From an uncultured Lachnospiraceae bacterium (GTDB lineage Bacteria > Bacillota > Clostridia > Lachnospirales > Lachnospiraceae), in assembly GCA_900316165.1 (NCBI GenBank), contig ONBW01000002.1, positions 62,001-126,000 of the forward strand: 64,000 bases of DNA. Reading direction: 5' to 3'. The translations under genes were made by a program, and so were the position numbers. Position 1 is the first letter of the stretch, and each line of letters opens with the position of its first letter. A model generated the notes under the pieces. It was not told where the DNA came from. It worked only from the letters and a program-made list of their open reading frames with translations, and did no database searches. Of this stretch, positions 14,932 to 24,666 are shown piece by piece.

Positions 14932-16524
14932 ATGAGAAAGAAATTACTTGCAGCTCTGCTTGCATTTTGTCTTGCAATAACAAGCACCACATTTACAGCA
15001 GCTCCAGCGGAGGCTGCCACAGAGACAAGCCAGAGCAGTTCAGACGAAGATTTAAGCTATGGTGACTTCCATGTCGAAGCGAAAAAGCTAAAGGAGAATG
15101 ACTCTCAGCTTAAATCAAAGAATGGCAAAGTAGGTGCTTCATCACAGAGCAGTGAATCCTATTGGGGTCAGTTCTCTGGCTCATATTATTATAACCAGTT
15201 GGATACAGACGAGAAGGCACTTTACAACAAACTGAAGAATCTGGCATACTCATATCTGAACGGCACAGTCAGCGCGACGTCATCTGTATTTTCTGATAGC
15301 TCCTCTTCTTATGTCACAGAGTCAGTCACACAGTCAGGAGTGGACATAGATGAGGCTTTAAACGTTGCGACGATTTTTCTGTATGAAAATCCACAGTTTT
15401 ATTTCATAGACAGTAGTACTCTGCCTTATACTGAATCATATTCCGGATATTGGTGGTTTGATTCTTCGTCTTCTTGGACGTTGAGCTTTAAGATCTATTC
15501 GGTTTATGCAAATGGTTCTGCAAGACAGAGCTACACAAATCAGTTCAAGTCTGCAGTAGACTCTTACATCTCGGGGGCTTCTGCATATTCTTCTGACCTT
15601 GCGAAAGAGACATATTTCCACGATCAGCTGGCCGCAGATGTCTCGTATAATCAGGCTGCAGCTGATAACCAGCAGATAGAAGAGACTTCAGAGAGCCAGA
15701 GCGCGGCATCAGCATTTCTGATGAAAAATACCGTATGTGCCGGATTTACCAAGGCATTTTCACTGCTCCTCAATTCTGCAGGTATTGAAAATGTCGGTGT
15801 TACAAGTAACACACATGCCTGGAATGAGGTAAAAATAAACGGAGTCTGGTATGTCTGCGATGTGACCTGGGATCAGAACAGTTGGCCGACTCATGATTAC
15901 TTTAACATCAGTGAGTCTGAACTGCGCAGCATGGACAAGATGGTCGAATTTAACACTTCAGGCTGGTGGAGCATGGCACAAACCGGTAATGAATGGGTTC
16001 ATACGCCATTAAGCTTTTACTCCACGATAAGGCCTGCCTGTGTTACCCCGCACACATCGGATGTGGATGCGATTGACCTGACAGCGGCACAGAAGACAGG
16101 AAACACTTCGGCAACGTCTGACACCTCGTCATCTGACACTGACACAGGTAATTCAAATGTAACTCCTTCTGACAGCAGTTCAGATACCTCAGCTGACGAT
16201 ACCGCCACAAATAAAAATCCTGAACCAAAACAGATAGAGAGTGAAAAACCTGTTAAGCCAAACTATTTCAAGGTAAAGAAATTCAGAAAGGGAGCCTTAC
16301 AGCTTACTATTAAGACTAAATCAAATGTTGATGCATACTATGTGCGTTACAGGGTAAAGGGTACAAGCAAATGGAAATCTGTAATTGTTGAGGTTAACGG
16401 AAAATCGCTGACATTTACTATAGCCGGGCTTAAATCAGGGAAGACATACCAGCTGATAGCCTACAGCGTGGATTCAGATACCAACAGATCCAACCCGACA
16501 AAGGTCCGTACTATAAAAGCATAG
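14932..16524 (+). CDS. Secreted transglutaminase-like protein with C-terminal fibronectin III-like domain
   Basis: Start set at the ATG at 14932, with AAAGGAG 14 nt upstream; a TTG at 14911 would place the ribosome site inside the gene. The 530-residue product has a signal peptide (KKLLAALLAFCLAITSTTF, cut near AEAA). The transglutaminase-like core has Cys269 (NTVCAGF), His295 (THAWNEV) and Asp310 (CDVTWDQ). A Ser/Thr/Asp-rich linker and a fibronectin III-like C-terminal domain (GLKSGKTYQLIAYS) follow. It is probably a cell-surface cysteine protease or crosslinking enzyme. The spacing to cbi genes and lack of overlap suggest a separate unit. Confidence 0.8.
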   Translation: MRKKLLAALLAFCLAITSTTFTAAPAEAATETSQSSSDEDLSYGDFHVEAKKLKENDSQLKSKNGKVGASSQSSESYWGQFSGSYYYNQLDTDEKALYNKLKNLAYSYLNGTVSATSSVFSDSSSSYVTESVTQSGVDIDEALNVATIFLYENPQFYFIDSSTLPYTESYSGYWWFDSSSSWTLSFKIYSVYANGSARQSYTNQFKSAVDSYISGASAYSSDLAKETYFHDQLAADVSYNQAAADNQQIEETSESQSAASAFLMKNTVCAGFTKAFSLLLNSAGIENVGVTSNTHAWNEVKINGVWYVCDVTWDQNSWPTHDYFNISESELRSMDKMVEFNTSGWWSMAQTGNEWVHTPLSFYSTIRPACVTPHTSDVDAIDLTAAQKTGNTSATSDTSSSDTDTGNSNVTPSDSSSDTSADDTATNKNPEPKQIESEKPVKPNYFKVKKFRKGALQLTIKTKSNVDAYYVRYRVKGTSKWKSVIVEVNGKSLTFTIAGLKSGKTYQLIAYSVDSDTNRSNPTKVRTIKA

Positions 16525-16632
16525 TTTCCTGACAATAAATATTTTATTAAAAGCTCTTGTTTTTGTCGGATTAAAGTGCGATAATTGAAGGGTAAATATT
16601 TAACTAAATCATTTTTTGAAGGGATAAACTGA

Positions 16633-18333
16633 ATGGATAGAGAAAAGGAAAAAATAACATTTTTTAAATCCTCAAAAGGGCGCATTATTTCTGCTTCTAC
16701 AATCGTCATCGTTCTGATCATTTTGATTCTGAATGTTGTGACTTTAAGCAGCTTCAAGAGATCCATTCTCAACAGGACCAAGGATTACATGAAGGATGTA
16801 GCGGAGGCGTATGGCAAGACCCTTGAGAAGGAAGATGGTGGCCAGGTGCCGGATGCATCCGCTCTCGAAGGCCTTTTTAAGGGAGTCGGAGTTGAGGGAC
16901 TCAGCTCGAGCTACGCTTATATAGTCAGTTCAGATGGAACCATGCTTTATCATCCTACTGCTGAGAAAATCGGAAAACCAGTGGGGAATTCATTGGTCCT
17001 TGATCTGGTAAAGAGTATCAGCGCTGGAAAAATACCTGATGACAGAAATGATGTAGCTGAGTATATGTTCAATGGAGCAAAGAAATTCGCTTCATACTAT
17101 GTAGCTACCGACGGATCATTTATTGTTGTTATCTCAGCTGATTATTCAGATGTTATGAGCGAGGTTAACAGCACTCTCGTTTCTGTAACAATTCTTGGGG
17201 TCGTAATAGGTCTTGCCGGACTTTTCGTTCTGGTATTTATTCTTTCGAGAAGCCTCAAGGTTGTCAAGGAGATGTCAGTCTATATCGATAAGATGTCCAA
17301 CCTCGATTTCACAGGTGACGATGTGAGCGAGAGACTTGCAAAGAGACCTGATGAATTCGGTGCTATGGCGAGATCCATCCTGCATCTCGAGAAGAGGCTT
17401 ATCGATGTGATATCAAGCATTCGTGCCCAGTCTGACAAACTCCATAAGTCATCAGCCGGTGTGTACAAGGATATCAGCGATATGAACGAGACTACAAATC
17501 AGGTGGATGTAGCAGTAAATGAAATCGCGCAGGGTGCCACCTCACAGGCGGGTCAGACACAGACAGCTTCCGAGAATGTCATCACGATCGGAAATATGAT
17601 CGAGAGCACGAACGAACAGGTTGAAAGCCTTGACGCTGCCAATACCAGAATGAAGGAATCTCAGAATACTGCTATTCAGATTCTTGGTGAGCTGGGAGAT
17701 ACAAACGACAGAACAAAGGAGAGCATAGAGCAGATCGCCGAGCAGACAAAGACCACGAATGAGTCCGCCGGCAAGATTCGTGAGGCTACAGCAATTATCT
17801 CAAGCATCGCTGATGAGACAAACCTCCTTTCACTGAACGCTTCTATCGAGGCAGCAAGAGCTGGAGAAGCCGGAAGAGGTTTCGCAGTTGTTGCTTCTCA
17901 GATTCAGCAGCTGGCAGATCAGTCCTCTGATTCAGCCAAGCAGATCGAGCAGATTGTAGATGAGCTTATCAAGGATTCTGATCAGGCAGTTGCTACTATG
18001 GAGACTGTAAAAGAGATTATCGAGCAGCAGTCACAGAACGTAGACCGTACAAAGAGTGCATTCGATGAGGTTTCAGTCGGAATCGATGATTCCATCAATG
18101 CCGTAACTTCTATCTCAAAGCAGATGAATGATATGGATGTGGCTAGAAAGAAAGTTGTAGAGACAGTTTCTTCGCTTTCTGCTATCGCACAGGAGAATGC
18201 AGCAAGTACAGAACAGTCGTCGGCTTCAGTATCTTCTATCACAACTATTGCTAACGAGATAGAGGAGGCCTCAGGTGATATGAATAATATCGCATCGAAG
18301 CTCGATGAGAGCATGCAGAAGTTCAAGTATTAA
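16633..18333 (+). CDS. Methyl-accepting chemotaxis protein
   Basis: This 566-residue membrane receptor feeds the CheA/CheW pathway. Transmembrane helix 1 is about residues 19-40. An extracellular Cache-like sensor (about 45-180; [18 protein letters not shown]) follows, then helix 2 (about 184-206), HAMP (about 207-260), and a long coiled-coil signalling domain. Its tip at about 390-416 reads [19 protein letters not shown] then AGRGFAVVA. This is the complete architecture of a class with a periplasmic-side ligand sensor. No che genes are nearby. The ligand is unknown. Confidence 0.93.
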   Translation: MDREKEKITFFKSSKGRIISASTIVIVLIILILNVVTLSSFKRSILNRTKDYMKDVAEAYGKTLEKEDGGQVPDASALEGLFKGVGVEGLSSSYAYIVSSDGTMLYHPTAEKIGKPVGNSLVLDLVKSISAGKIPDDRNDVAEYMFNGAKKFASYYVATDGSFIVVISADYSDVMSEVNSTLVSVTILGVVIGLAGLFVLVFILSRSLKVVKEMSVYIDKMSNLDFTGDDVSERLAKRPDEFGAMARSILHLEKRLIDVISSIRAQSDKLHKSSAGVYKDISDMNETTNQVDVAVNEIAQGATSQAGQTQTASENVITIGNMIESTNEQVESLDAANTRMKESQNTAIQILGELGDTNDRTKESIEQIAEQTKTTNESAGKIREATAIISSIADETNLLSLNASIEAARAGEAGRGFAVVASQIQQLADQSSDSAKQIEQIVDELIKDSDQAVATMETVKEIIEQQSQNVDRTKSAFDEVSVGIDDSINAVTSISKQMNDMDVARKKVVETVSSLSAIAQENAASTEQSSASVSSITTIANEIEEASGDMNNIASKLDESMQKFKY

Positions 18334-18395
18334 TTATTCTTTATTAAACTTTCACACTCAGACATTCTATTTTGTGATATTATAAGAATAAGCAA

Positions 18396-18430
18396 AACAC
18401 CGTAGAAGATTTATTTTCTACGGTGTTTGT
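18396..18430 (+). terminator. Hairpin terminator after the chemoreceptor gene
   Basis: AACACCGTAGAA (18396-18407) pairs perfectly with TTCTACGGTGTT (18416-18427), followed by TTGTGTG. The stem is strong but the T-run is short. The symmetric A-rich left flank allows some function in both directions. Confidence 0.6.
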
Positions 18431-18505
18431 GTGTCAAGGGATAATATTTCATAATCATTGCATGATGTGAATTAATGGTTACATAAAGGAAAGAAAGGAA
18501 AAACT

Positions 18506-19663
18506 ATGAAAAAGAGAACTGTTGTTATTTTAAGCCTTGCTCTGGCTGCTTCAGTCGCAGTATCAGCTGTAACACTTGGCTTTTCAGTCAAGCAGTCTAA
18601 GAGAGTGAATTCGTATATCACGAATCAGCTTAAAAGACAGGCAAAGGAAGAAGAGAAGACAAGTGACTATAAGGAGGACGGATATAAGGTCGGAAACCAG
18701 TATGAGATCCGTTCTACCACAGATATTTCAGATGCTTATAAAAGTGGAGATGACAGCAAACTTTCTGACACAGACAAGAAGACACTAAAGACTGCCTCGG
18801 ATATTTTAAAGAGCATAATTAAGGACGGAGATTCTGACTATCAGAAGGAACTCGCTGTTTATGAGTGGATGTACCAGAATATCGGCCAGGGAGCCTCAAC
18901 TGTAGTAACCCTTCCGGCAGGTTCTGATTTTACTCCGCAGGGAGTGCTTATATCAAAGCAGGCTGTCTGTGTCGGTTACGCTACTACTTTTCGTATGTTC
19001 ATGCAGATGCTTGGTCTTGAATGCCATATAGTTCATAACGATTATCATTCATGGGACCTGGTGAAGCTTGATGATGACTGCTGGTATCATGTGGATATCT
19101 ACACGGACGTAAGCTCACGCACTGAATTCCAGAATTTTAATATGACAGATGCTACTGCTCATAGTGGCCACGACTGGGATTCCGCAGCTCTTCCAGCTGC
19201 AAATGGTGTCAGATACACCTATGCCGTACAGAACAACAAGCAGGTCGATGACCTCGTATCGATTGTACCGTATGTAAAGAAGGAACTGGATAAGAAAGCA
19301 AAAGACAGACACAGCCTTTATTTTTCTTTCAAGACCAGATATACCTCAGATGATCTGCCTAAAGCTGATCCTGTGGTCAACGGACTGAATACGGCTATAA
19401 CTATGTCAGGTGTAGATACAATGTCTTTAAACGGAGTCTGGTACAATGGTGAGAATAACGACTACATCCTCGGAATCTTTATCAGTGATTATTCAACACA
19501 GCAGTCGGGGACTACGATTTCACAGGCAGAGCTTAAGAAGCTTACAGACGCTATTAATAAGGCGTTCGGAGTTGGAATGACACCTGAGATGGTAAGTGGA
19601 GGCATTAAAGATGCTGGGAATGATCCGGGATATCCGGATGATACAGCTGAGGGAGGAAAGTAA
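18506..19663 (+). CDS. Membrane-anchored transglutaminase-like protein
   Basis: This 385-residue protein has an N-terminal signal or anchor helix (VVILSLALAASVAVSAVTL) and a transglutaminase-like core with Cys155 (AVCVGYATTF), His181 (NDYHSWDLV) and Asp197 (WYHVDIYTD), the full triad. It is preceded by AGGAAAGAAAGG. It heads a tight group (3, 10 and 14 nt gaps) with a lipoprotein, an MBOAT acyltransferase and a DHHW protein, suggesting a role in modifying or processing a surface polymer. The substrate is not known. Confidence 0.8.
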   Translation: MKKRTVVILSLALAASVAVSAVTLGFSVKQSKRVNSYITNQLKRQAKEEEKTSDYKEDGYKVGNQYEIRSTTDISDAYKSGDDSKLSDTDKKTLKTASDILKSIIKDGDSDYQKELAVYEWMYQNIGQGASTVVTLPAGSDFTPQGVLISKQAVCVGYATTFRMFMQMLGLECHIVHNDYHSWDLVKLDDDCWYHVDIYTDVSSRTEFQNFNMTDATAHSGHDWDSAALPAANGVRYTYAVQNNKQVDDLVSIVPYVKKELDKKAKDRHSLYFSFKTRYTSDDLPKADPVVNGLNTAITMSGVDTMSLNGVWYNGENNDYILGIFISDYSTQQSGTTISQAELKKLTDAINKAFGVGMTPEMVSGGIKDAGNDPGYPDDTAEGGK

Positions 19664-19666
19664 GCT

Positions 19667-20143
19667 ATGAAGAGATTTTTATCAGTTACACTTACTGTTA
19701 TTCTGGCCTTAAGTCTTATCGCCTGTGGTAAAAAAAATACGACAGATGCCGTTTCCCTTGGAAAAGAACTGATGGAACAGGCCGCAGGCTTTCCTGAGAT
19801 GAAAACTATCACTTCATCTGATAAGGATGCCGAGATTAATTTTTCAACTCTCTGCGACTTCGATTACAGCAAGGTAAACTCATACTATTATGCATACGCG
19901 GCTGATGGTACGGCGCCTGAGATAGCAGTTGTATCGCTTAAGAATACAGACGATACAGCTGACCTGATGTCTGCGATTAAGGACCATCAGAAAACCAGAG
20001 AGGGAACCATGCAGGAGTATTCTTCTGATCAGGTTCAGATGGTAGGAAGCTTTATCCTGACACAGAAGAACGGAACTGTAGGGTACTTTATCGGGCAGGG
20101 CAGTGCTGACCTCGAAAAGACCTTTAAGAAAGAAGTGAAGTAG
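19667..20143 (+). CDS. Small lipoprotein, DUF4358-like
   Basis: This 158-residue protein has a lipoprotein signal (LTVILALSLIAC, lipobox LIAC, lipidated Cys20). A conserved-looking domain follows with KELMEQAAGFPEMKTI, DGTAPEIAVVSLKNTD and SADLEKTFKKEVK. The pattern matches the DUF4358 family found beside MBOAT/DHHW pairs in Lachnospiraceae. No catalytic residues are recognisable. It is likely anchored on the outer face of the membrane as an accessory to the acylation machinery. Confidence 0.7.
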   Translation: MKRFLSVTLTVILALSLIACGKKNTTDAVSLGKELMEQAAGFPEMKTITSSDKDAEINFSTLCDFDYSKVNSYYYAYAADGTAPEIAVVSLKNTDDTADLMSAIKDHQKTREGTMQEYSSDQVQMVGSFILTQKNGTVGYFIGQGSADLEKTFKKEVK

Positions 20144-20153
20144 GAGAAGCAGT

Positions 20154-21617
20154 ATGGTTTTTTCTAGCATGGTATTTCTGACTATCTTCTTTCCGATAGT
20201 CTTCATGATATACCTGTTGATTCCAAAAAGGGTAAGAAATCTGTTTCTCTTTCTGGCTTCTCTCGTTTTCTATACCTGGGGCGAGCCTGTATATATCTTC
20301 GTCATGCTGTTTTCGACGGTATTTGACTATGTGAACGGCAGGCTTATAGGCTTTTTCAGATCTAAGGATAAAAATAAAAGTGAAAAGGCTGTTCTCGTGG
20401 TATCTGTAGTTGGGAATCTGGCTATCCTCGGATTTTTTAAGTACTCTGATTTTTTCCTGACTACAATAAACCATCTGACCGGCAGCTCGTTTGAGCTGTT
20501 AAATCTGGCGCTTCCTGTGGGAATATCGTTTTATACGTTTCAGACTATGTCCTATACGATAGACGTCTACAGGGGTGAGGTAAAGCCACAGCACAATATC
20601 ATTAACTTCGGCATGTACGTATGCCTTTTTCCTCAGCTTATTGCAGGACCTATCGTCAGGTATAAGGATATTGCTGAAGAGGTGGACAGCAGGAGATTCA
20701 ACCCGCCTGAGATAGCCAAGGGACTTTATCGTTTTACTATCGGTCTTGCGAAAAAAGTCCTGATAGCAAACACTGCTGGAGCAGTATATAAGGATATTGC
20801 CGCAATCCACACAGAGAATCTGACAGGCCCATTGGTCCTTATCTCTGCACTCTGCTATACGATCCAGATTTACTTTGATTTCTCAGGATACTCTGATATG
20901 GCGATAGGACTTGGAAGAGTTTTTGGGTTCCATTTTCCTGAGAACTTCAATTATCCATATATGAGCAGGAGTATCACAGAATTCTGGCGCAGATGGCATA
21001 TTACGCTCGGTACCTGGTTCCGTGAGTATCTCTATATACCACTTGGAGGAAACAGAAAGGGTCTTGCGAGACAGATACTAAATCTCCTTATAGTCTGGTC
21101 ACTTACAGGTCTCTGGCACGGAGCCGCGTGGAATTTCGTGCTCTGGGGACTATACTATTTCGTACTTCTTTTCATAGAAAAATGCTTCATGCTTAAAGTC
21201 TGGGAGAAGCTCCCGAAGAATCTGGAGTTTATCAGAGTAATAGTCACGATGTTTTTTGTAGTCTGTGGCTGGATACTTTTCTCACATACTGATATCAATG
21301 AAGCACTCATATACTTAAGAAAGCTCTTATCTCCATCATCCTGGGCGGCTGGATTTAATTTTGCAGGAGAGCATACTTCGCCTGGATACCAGACACTCTA
21401 TATGTGGAGAAGCTCGATCATTGTTATTATCGTAGGAATGTTTGGAGCAACCAGCCTGCCTCACCGTATTTTTGAGTGGGTTGACAGAAAGTCAGAGAGA
21501 CGCGGTGAAAAGCAGATAAGTGATCTGCAGATGATCACTTCAGTTGTGCTGCTTTTTATGTCAATTCTGATACTTATATCGGAATCGTTTAATCCGTTCC
21601 TTTACTTCAGATTCTAA
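20154..21617 (+). CDS. MBOAT-family membrane O-acyltransferase (AlgI/DltB-like)
   Basis: This 487-residue multi-pass protein moves acyl groups across the membrane to an extracellular sugar polymer. Signatures are GEPVYIFVMLFSTVFDY, LPVGISFYTFQTMSY, FPQLIAGPIVRY, FWRRWHITLGTWFREYLYIP and the catalytic histidine in LTGLWHGAAWNF. About ten hydrophobic helices are visible. The DHHW gene downstream is its usual partner. The acceptor polymer cannot be told from the window. Confidence 0.92.
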   Translation: MVFSSMVFLTIFFPIVFMIYLLIPKRVRNLFLFLASLVFYTWGEPVYIFVMLFSTVFDYVNGRLIGFFRSKDKNKSEKAVLVVSVVGNLAILGFFKYSDFFLTTINHLTGSSFELLNLALPVGISFYTFQTMSYTIDVYRGEVKPQHNIINFGMYVCLFPQLIAGPIVRYKDIAEEVDSRRFNPPEIAKGLYRFTIGLAKKVLIANTAGAVYKDIAAIHTENLTGPLVLISALCYTIQIYFDFSGYSDMAIGLGRVFGFHFPENFNYPYMSRSITEFWRRWHITLGTWFREYLYIPLGGNRKGLARQILNLLIVWSLTGLWHGAAWNFVLWGLYYFVLLFIEKCFMLKVWEKLPKNLEFIRVIVTMFFVVCGWILFSHTDINEALIYLRKLLSPSSWAAGFNFAGEHTSPGYQTLYMWRSSIIVIIVGMFGATSLPHRIFEWVDRKSERRGEKQISDLQMITSVVLLFMSILILISESFNPFLYFRF

Positions 21618-21631
21618 GACAGGTGCTTTGA

Positions 21632-22789
21632 ATGCAGAAAAATAAAACGAACAATGGATTTTACATATTTATCATACTGCAGGGACTCGTTATTGCAGGA
21701 CTGTTTTCTACTGCACATAAGCAGAAAGATTATTCTGAAATCGAGAACAGGACTCTGACTGAAATTCCGGCTGTCTCCTGGAGCGATGTAATGAATGGTA
21801 CGTATCAGGAGCAGATGGAAAGCGGCCTTAAGGATCAGTCGGATTTAAAAACAGCCTCTGTCAGAGCCTCTACGGTTATTGACATGCTTACGATGCATTA
21901 TGACAAGAATGGTACCTACTTTAATACCAAGGGAGATTATGTCAAAAAAGAGACCGATAATGACTATACTGATAAGCATCTGGAATTAAATTCAAAAATA
22001 ATAGCAAAGTTTGCAGATAATACTGGTAAGCCTGTAGACCTCTGCCTGATTCCGCCAAAGGGTTCAGTTCATCCGGAGGAGCTTCCGGATTTTGCTCCGT
22101 ACTTAGATGATATGAAGTTCCGTGAGAAGGTGTTTAAGAACGCGAAGGACTATGACAATCTCTCTCTGGTCTCAATGGAAAATCTGCTTTCTTCTGACAA
22201 GGAGGCTTACTTTAGGACAGACCACCATTACAATGCATATGGGGCATATCTGGCATCAAAGGATTATCTGACTTCTATTGGTTATCCGTCAAATGATTAT
22301 GTGGTCTATGTACCTCAGGAAGTTGGCGACAGATTTCAGGGATCACTCTATAAAAAAGTGCCGATTTTTACAAACTCATATGATCAGATGATAATTCCTA
22401 CCAATGTAGACCATGTAAAAATCAGTTATTACTATTCGGGAGATGGAAGACTGACTCAGGATAAAAAGTCGATGAGCTTCTATGAGCCTGGGTATCTGCT
22501 GACAAAGAACAAATACAACGTGTATATGGGTGGAAACCATGGACTTGCTGTAATAGATAATACAGATAAAAAGGATGGACAGGTACTTTTTGTGATTAAG
22601 GATTCATTTGCAAACTCTGCAGCTCCTTATCTGATAAACAGATTCAAGAGGATAGTCATGGTAGACCTGAGGTATTTCAGCAGCTCAGTCTCAGAGACAG
22701 TAAAAAAATACGATCCGGACAGGATCGTATTCTGGTATGAGTCTTTGGATTTTGCTCAGGAATCAAGGTTCCCGGCACTCTTGAGATAA
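21632..22789 (+). CDS. DHHW-family extracellular protein (AlgX/SGNH-like partner of MBOAT)
   Basis: This 385-residue protein has one N-terminal membrane helix (YIFIILQGLVIAGLFST) and an extracellular domain with the family motif FRTDHHYNAYGAY (DHHY variant of DHHW), and LFVIKDSFANSAAPYL near the end, an SGNH-like Ser site. Such proteins complete O-acetylation with an MBOAT partner. Its stop lies only 3 nt from the stop of the convergent SGNH gene, with no terminator between them. Confidence 0.82.
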   Translation: MQKNKTNNGFYIFIILQGLVIAGLFSTAHKQKDYSEIENRTLTEIPAVSWSDVMNGTYQEQMESGLKDQSDLKTASVRASTVIDMLTMHYDKNGTYFNTKGDYVKKETDNDYTDKHLELNSKIIAKFADNTGKPVDLCLIPPKGSVHPEELPDFAPYLDDMKFREKVFKNAKDYDNLSLVSMENLLSSDKEAYFRTDHHYNAYGAYLASKDYLTSIGYPSNDYVVYVPQEVGDRFQGSLYKKVPIFTNSYDQMIIPTNVDHVKISYYYSGDGRLTQDKKSMSFYEPGYLLTKNKYNVYMGGNHGLAVIDNTDKKDGQVLFVIKDSFANSAAPYLINRFKRIVMVDLRYFSSSVSETVKKYDPDRIVFWYESLDFAQESRFPALLR

Positions 22790-22792
22790 TGC

Positions 22793-24559
22793 TTATTTCC
22801 AATACTTGATAATGGTTTCAGCAAGGGCGTTTCCTATTTTTTCATAGGTGTATTTCGTCATATGCAGGTTATCTGCCGTGGCATATGGGCAGTTCTCCTG
22901 ATTTACGAACGATGAGGTCTTGAAGTCTACGACTTTGAGGCCTTTATTTTTATAAATTTCAAGAATTTTATTTTTGGCATCATTATAATTTTTGAGTGTG
23001 TATCCTATAGAATTCTTTGTGGAGTAGCGGCTCTTTTTCATGGTATAAGCACCACCGCAGCGGTCACTGTAGAACAGATCAGGCATGATCACAGTTATGT
23101 GGCTCTTGCCTTTTTTAACTCTTGTGTTGTCAGCCTTTAAGATATCAGTCATCAGGGAATTCAGTGCCCCATAATAGGTACTCTGGTTCTTAGAAGAAGA
23201 ATTTCCTATAGGTACGGCATCGGTGTAGTCGTTTGTTCCAGCACAGATAACTATGGTATCAAAGTCAGAGAAAGTGTTTGTGTTCTTTTTCAGAAGTCCC
23301 GGATTTGCGACAGGGGTAGTGCCTTTTAGGATCTTTGGTACTACATCAGTTATTATCCTGTAGCGGTGTACCGATGATGTGTCTTTTTCCTTGAAAGCCA
23401 TAGTGGCACCAGGGATGGCTGCATTGTAGTATTTGGCATTTGTCAGTTCGCCAATCCTGTAAGGATATGAGAATCTGTGGATTGTTGTGCTGCTCTTATA
23501 AGGAGTTCCAAAGGTGATTGAGTCACCGATATAGAGAATTTTTTTCTTGCTGTATTTCCTTTTCGCAGTCGTAAAACCATAATAGGACATCTCCTGGATG
23601 GTTTTACCATTTCTACTTGCCACGGCAGTGACATTAATGTAATTATAGCCTATCTTTGGTGTAAAAGTACAGCTGATATAGTCGGCATCTGCCTGGCTTA
23701 AAGTAGCTACAGTTCTGTGTGAGTAGGTTCCGTTAGATAACTTTTTAGATGATGAAATCAGGTACTTGGTGGCATGATTTATTCTTGTAAAAAGTATATT
23801 GATTTTGCCGCTGCCAGCTGATTTTGCGTCGACTATTATCGGAGCACCAAAATTAAAATATCCATTTGAATCATATGGGGAGAGACTCCGCTTGGAATTG
23901 TCAGAGTCACTTTTAAGACCACGGACAGTATAGGCGATGGTATGCGATGATGTATCTAAGAATGTGTTGTTTAAGAGAACATTCTTTTTATCACTCGCGC
24001 TGAAGCTCGTGCTGTAAACGTCAGTATAGGCTGTCTGGCTCTTATATACTGTGGCTATGGATTTCCATTTGCCGTTGTCGATTTTTCGATAGATGGTATA
24101 GCCTTCTGCATTTTCATTTGCTGACCATTTGAGCTCTGAACGTAGATTTGTTATATCAGCCGTGACTATAGACTTTCCTCTGATTGTTGAAATACCGGTA
24201 TGGTCGTAATCGCTTATAGAGCTGCCATTGCTGCTGGAGACCTTTGAGCGGACAGTATATATGTACTCGCCTGTTTTAGGGAGTTCTCTGTCAGTGTAAG
24301 ATGTATTGCTGCCTGAAGAACGGACTGAGGCAATCTTTGAAAATTTACCGCCGCTTTCTTTACGGTAGATGTAGCAGACACTAGAATATCCTGGATTAAA
24401 AACGAGTTTTGCCTTGTCATACTTACCTGAAGTATTCTGTACATAAAGAGCAATAAGCTTTGGTTTGTCGGCAGCAGCCGGATGTATCTCAAATATGAAA
24501 AATGAAAAAACAACTGTCAGTAATACTGCAGCAGTTATTGTAAAATTCTTGTAACGCAT
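22793..24559 (-). CDS. Secreted SGNH/GDSL hydrolase with fibronectin III-like N-terminal domains
   Basis: This 588-residue protein has a signal peptide (about residues 1-31). Residues about 35-330 hold repeated fibronectin III-like segments (YTVRSKVSSS, AYTVRGLKSD) used to display enzymes on the surface. The catalytic SGNH domain has LYIGDSITFG (Ser347), ICAGTNDYTD (Asn443) and ADNLHMTKY (Asp563, His566), a complete set. It probably removes acyl groups from carbohydrates, a natural counterpart of the convergent MBOAT/DHHW genes. Substrate is not known. Confidence 0.85.
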   Translation of the reverse strand: MRYKNFTITAAVLLTVVFSFFIFEIHPAAADKPKLIALYVQNTSGKYDKAKLVFNPGYSSVCYIYRKESGGKFSKIASVRSSGSNTSYTDRELPKTGEYIYTVRSKVSSSNGSSISDYDHTGISTIRGKSIVTADITNLRSELKWSANENAEGYTIYRKIDNGKWKSIATVYKSQTAYTDVYSTSFSASDKKNVLLNNTFLDTSSHTIAYTVRGLKSDSDNSKRSLSPYDSNGYFNFGAPIIVDAKSAGSGKINILFTRINHATKYLISSSKKLSNGTYSHRTVATLSQADADYISCTFTPKIGYNYINVTAVASRNGKTIQEMSYYGFTTAKRKYSKKKILYIGDSITFGTPYKSSTTIHRFSYPYRIGELTNAKYYNAAIPGATMAFKEKDTSSVHRYRIITDVVPKILKGTTPVANPGLLKKNTNTFSDFDTIVICAGTNDYTDAVPIGNSSSKNQSTYYGALNSLMTDILKADNTRVKKGKSHITVIMPDLFYSDRCGGAYTMKKSRYSTKNSIGYTLKNYNDAKNKILEIYKNKGLKVVDFKTSSFVNQENCPYATADNLHMTKYTYEKIGNALAETIIKYWK

Positions 24560-24597
24560 ATGTGTATTATATCAAAAGTTTTTCCAAATATCCATCC

Positions 24598-24626
24598 TTG
24601 ACACTTTTTAATGAATAATGTAAACT
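24598..24626 (+). promoter_or_regulatory. Promoter of the RNase Y gene
   Basis: TTGACA (24598-24603) and TAAACT (24621-24626) are 17 bp apart, 41 bp before the GTG start. An AAGGAGG ribosome site follows at about 24653-24659. Confidence 0.55.
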
Positions 24627-24666
24627 TAGTTGGTAAAAATTTTATACCTATTAAGGAGGTGCTCCT

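Noticed and set aside
16525..16632. Terminator between the transglutaminase-like gene and the chemoreceptor gene
   Set aside because: The AT-rich inverted stretches have no GC stem and no clean T-run, so I could not support one.
19489..19812. 107-codon minus-strand ORF across the lipoprotein gene junction
   Set aside because: It is antisense to two adjacent conserved coding regions without any signal of its own.
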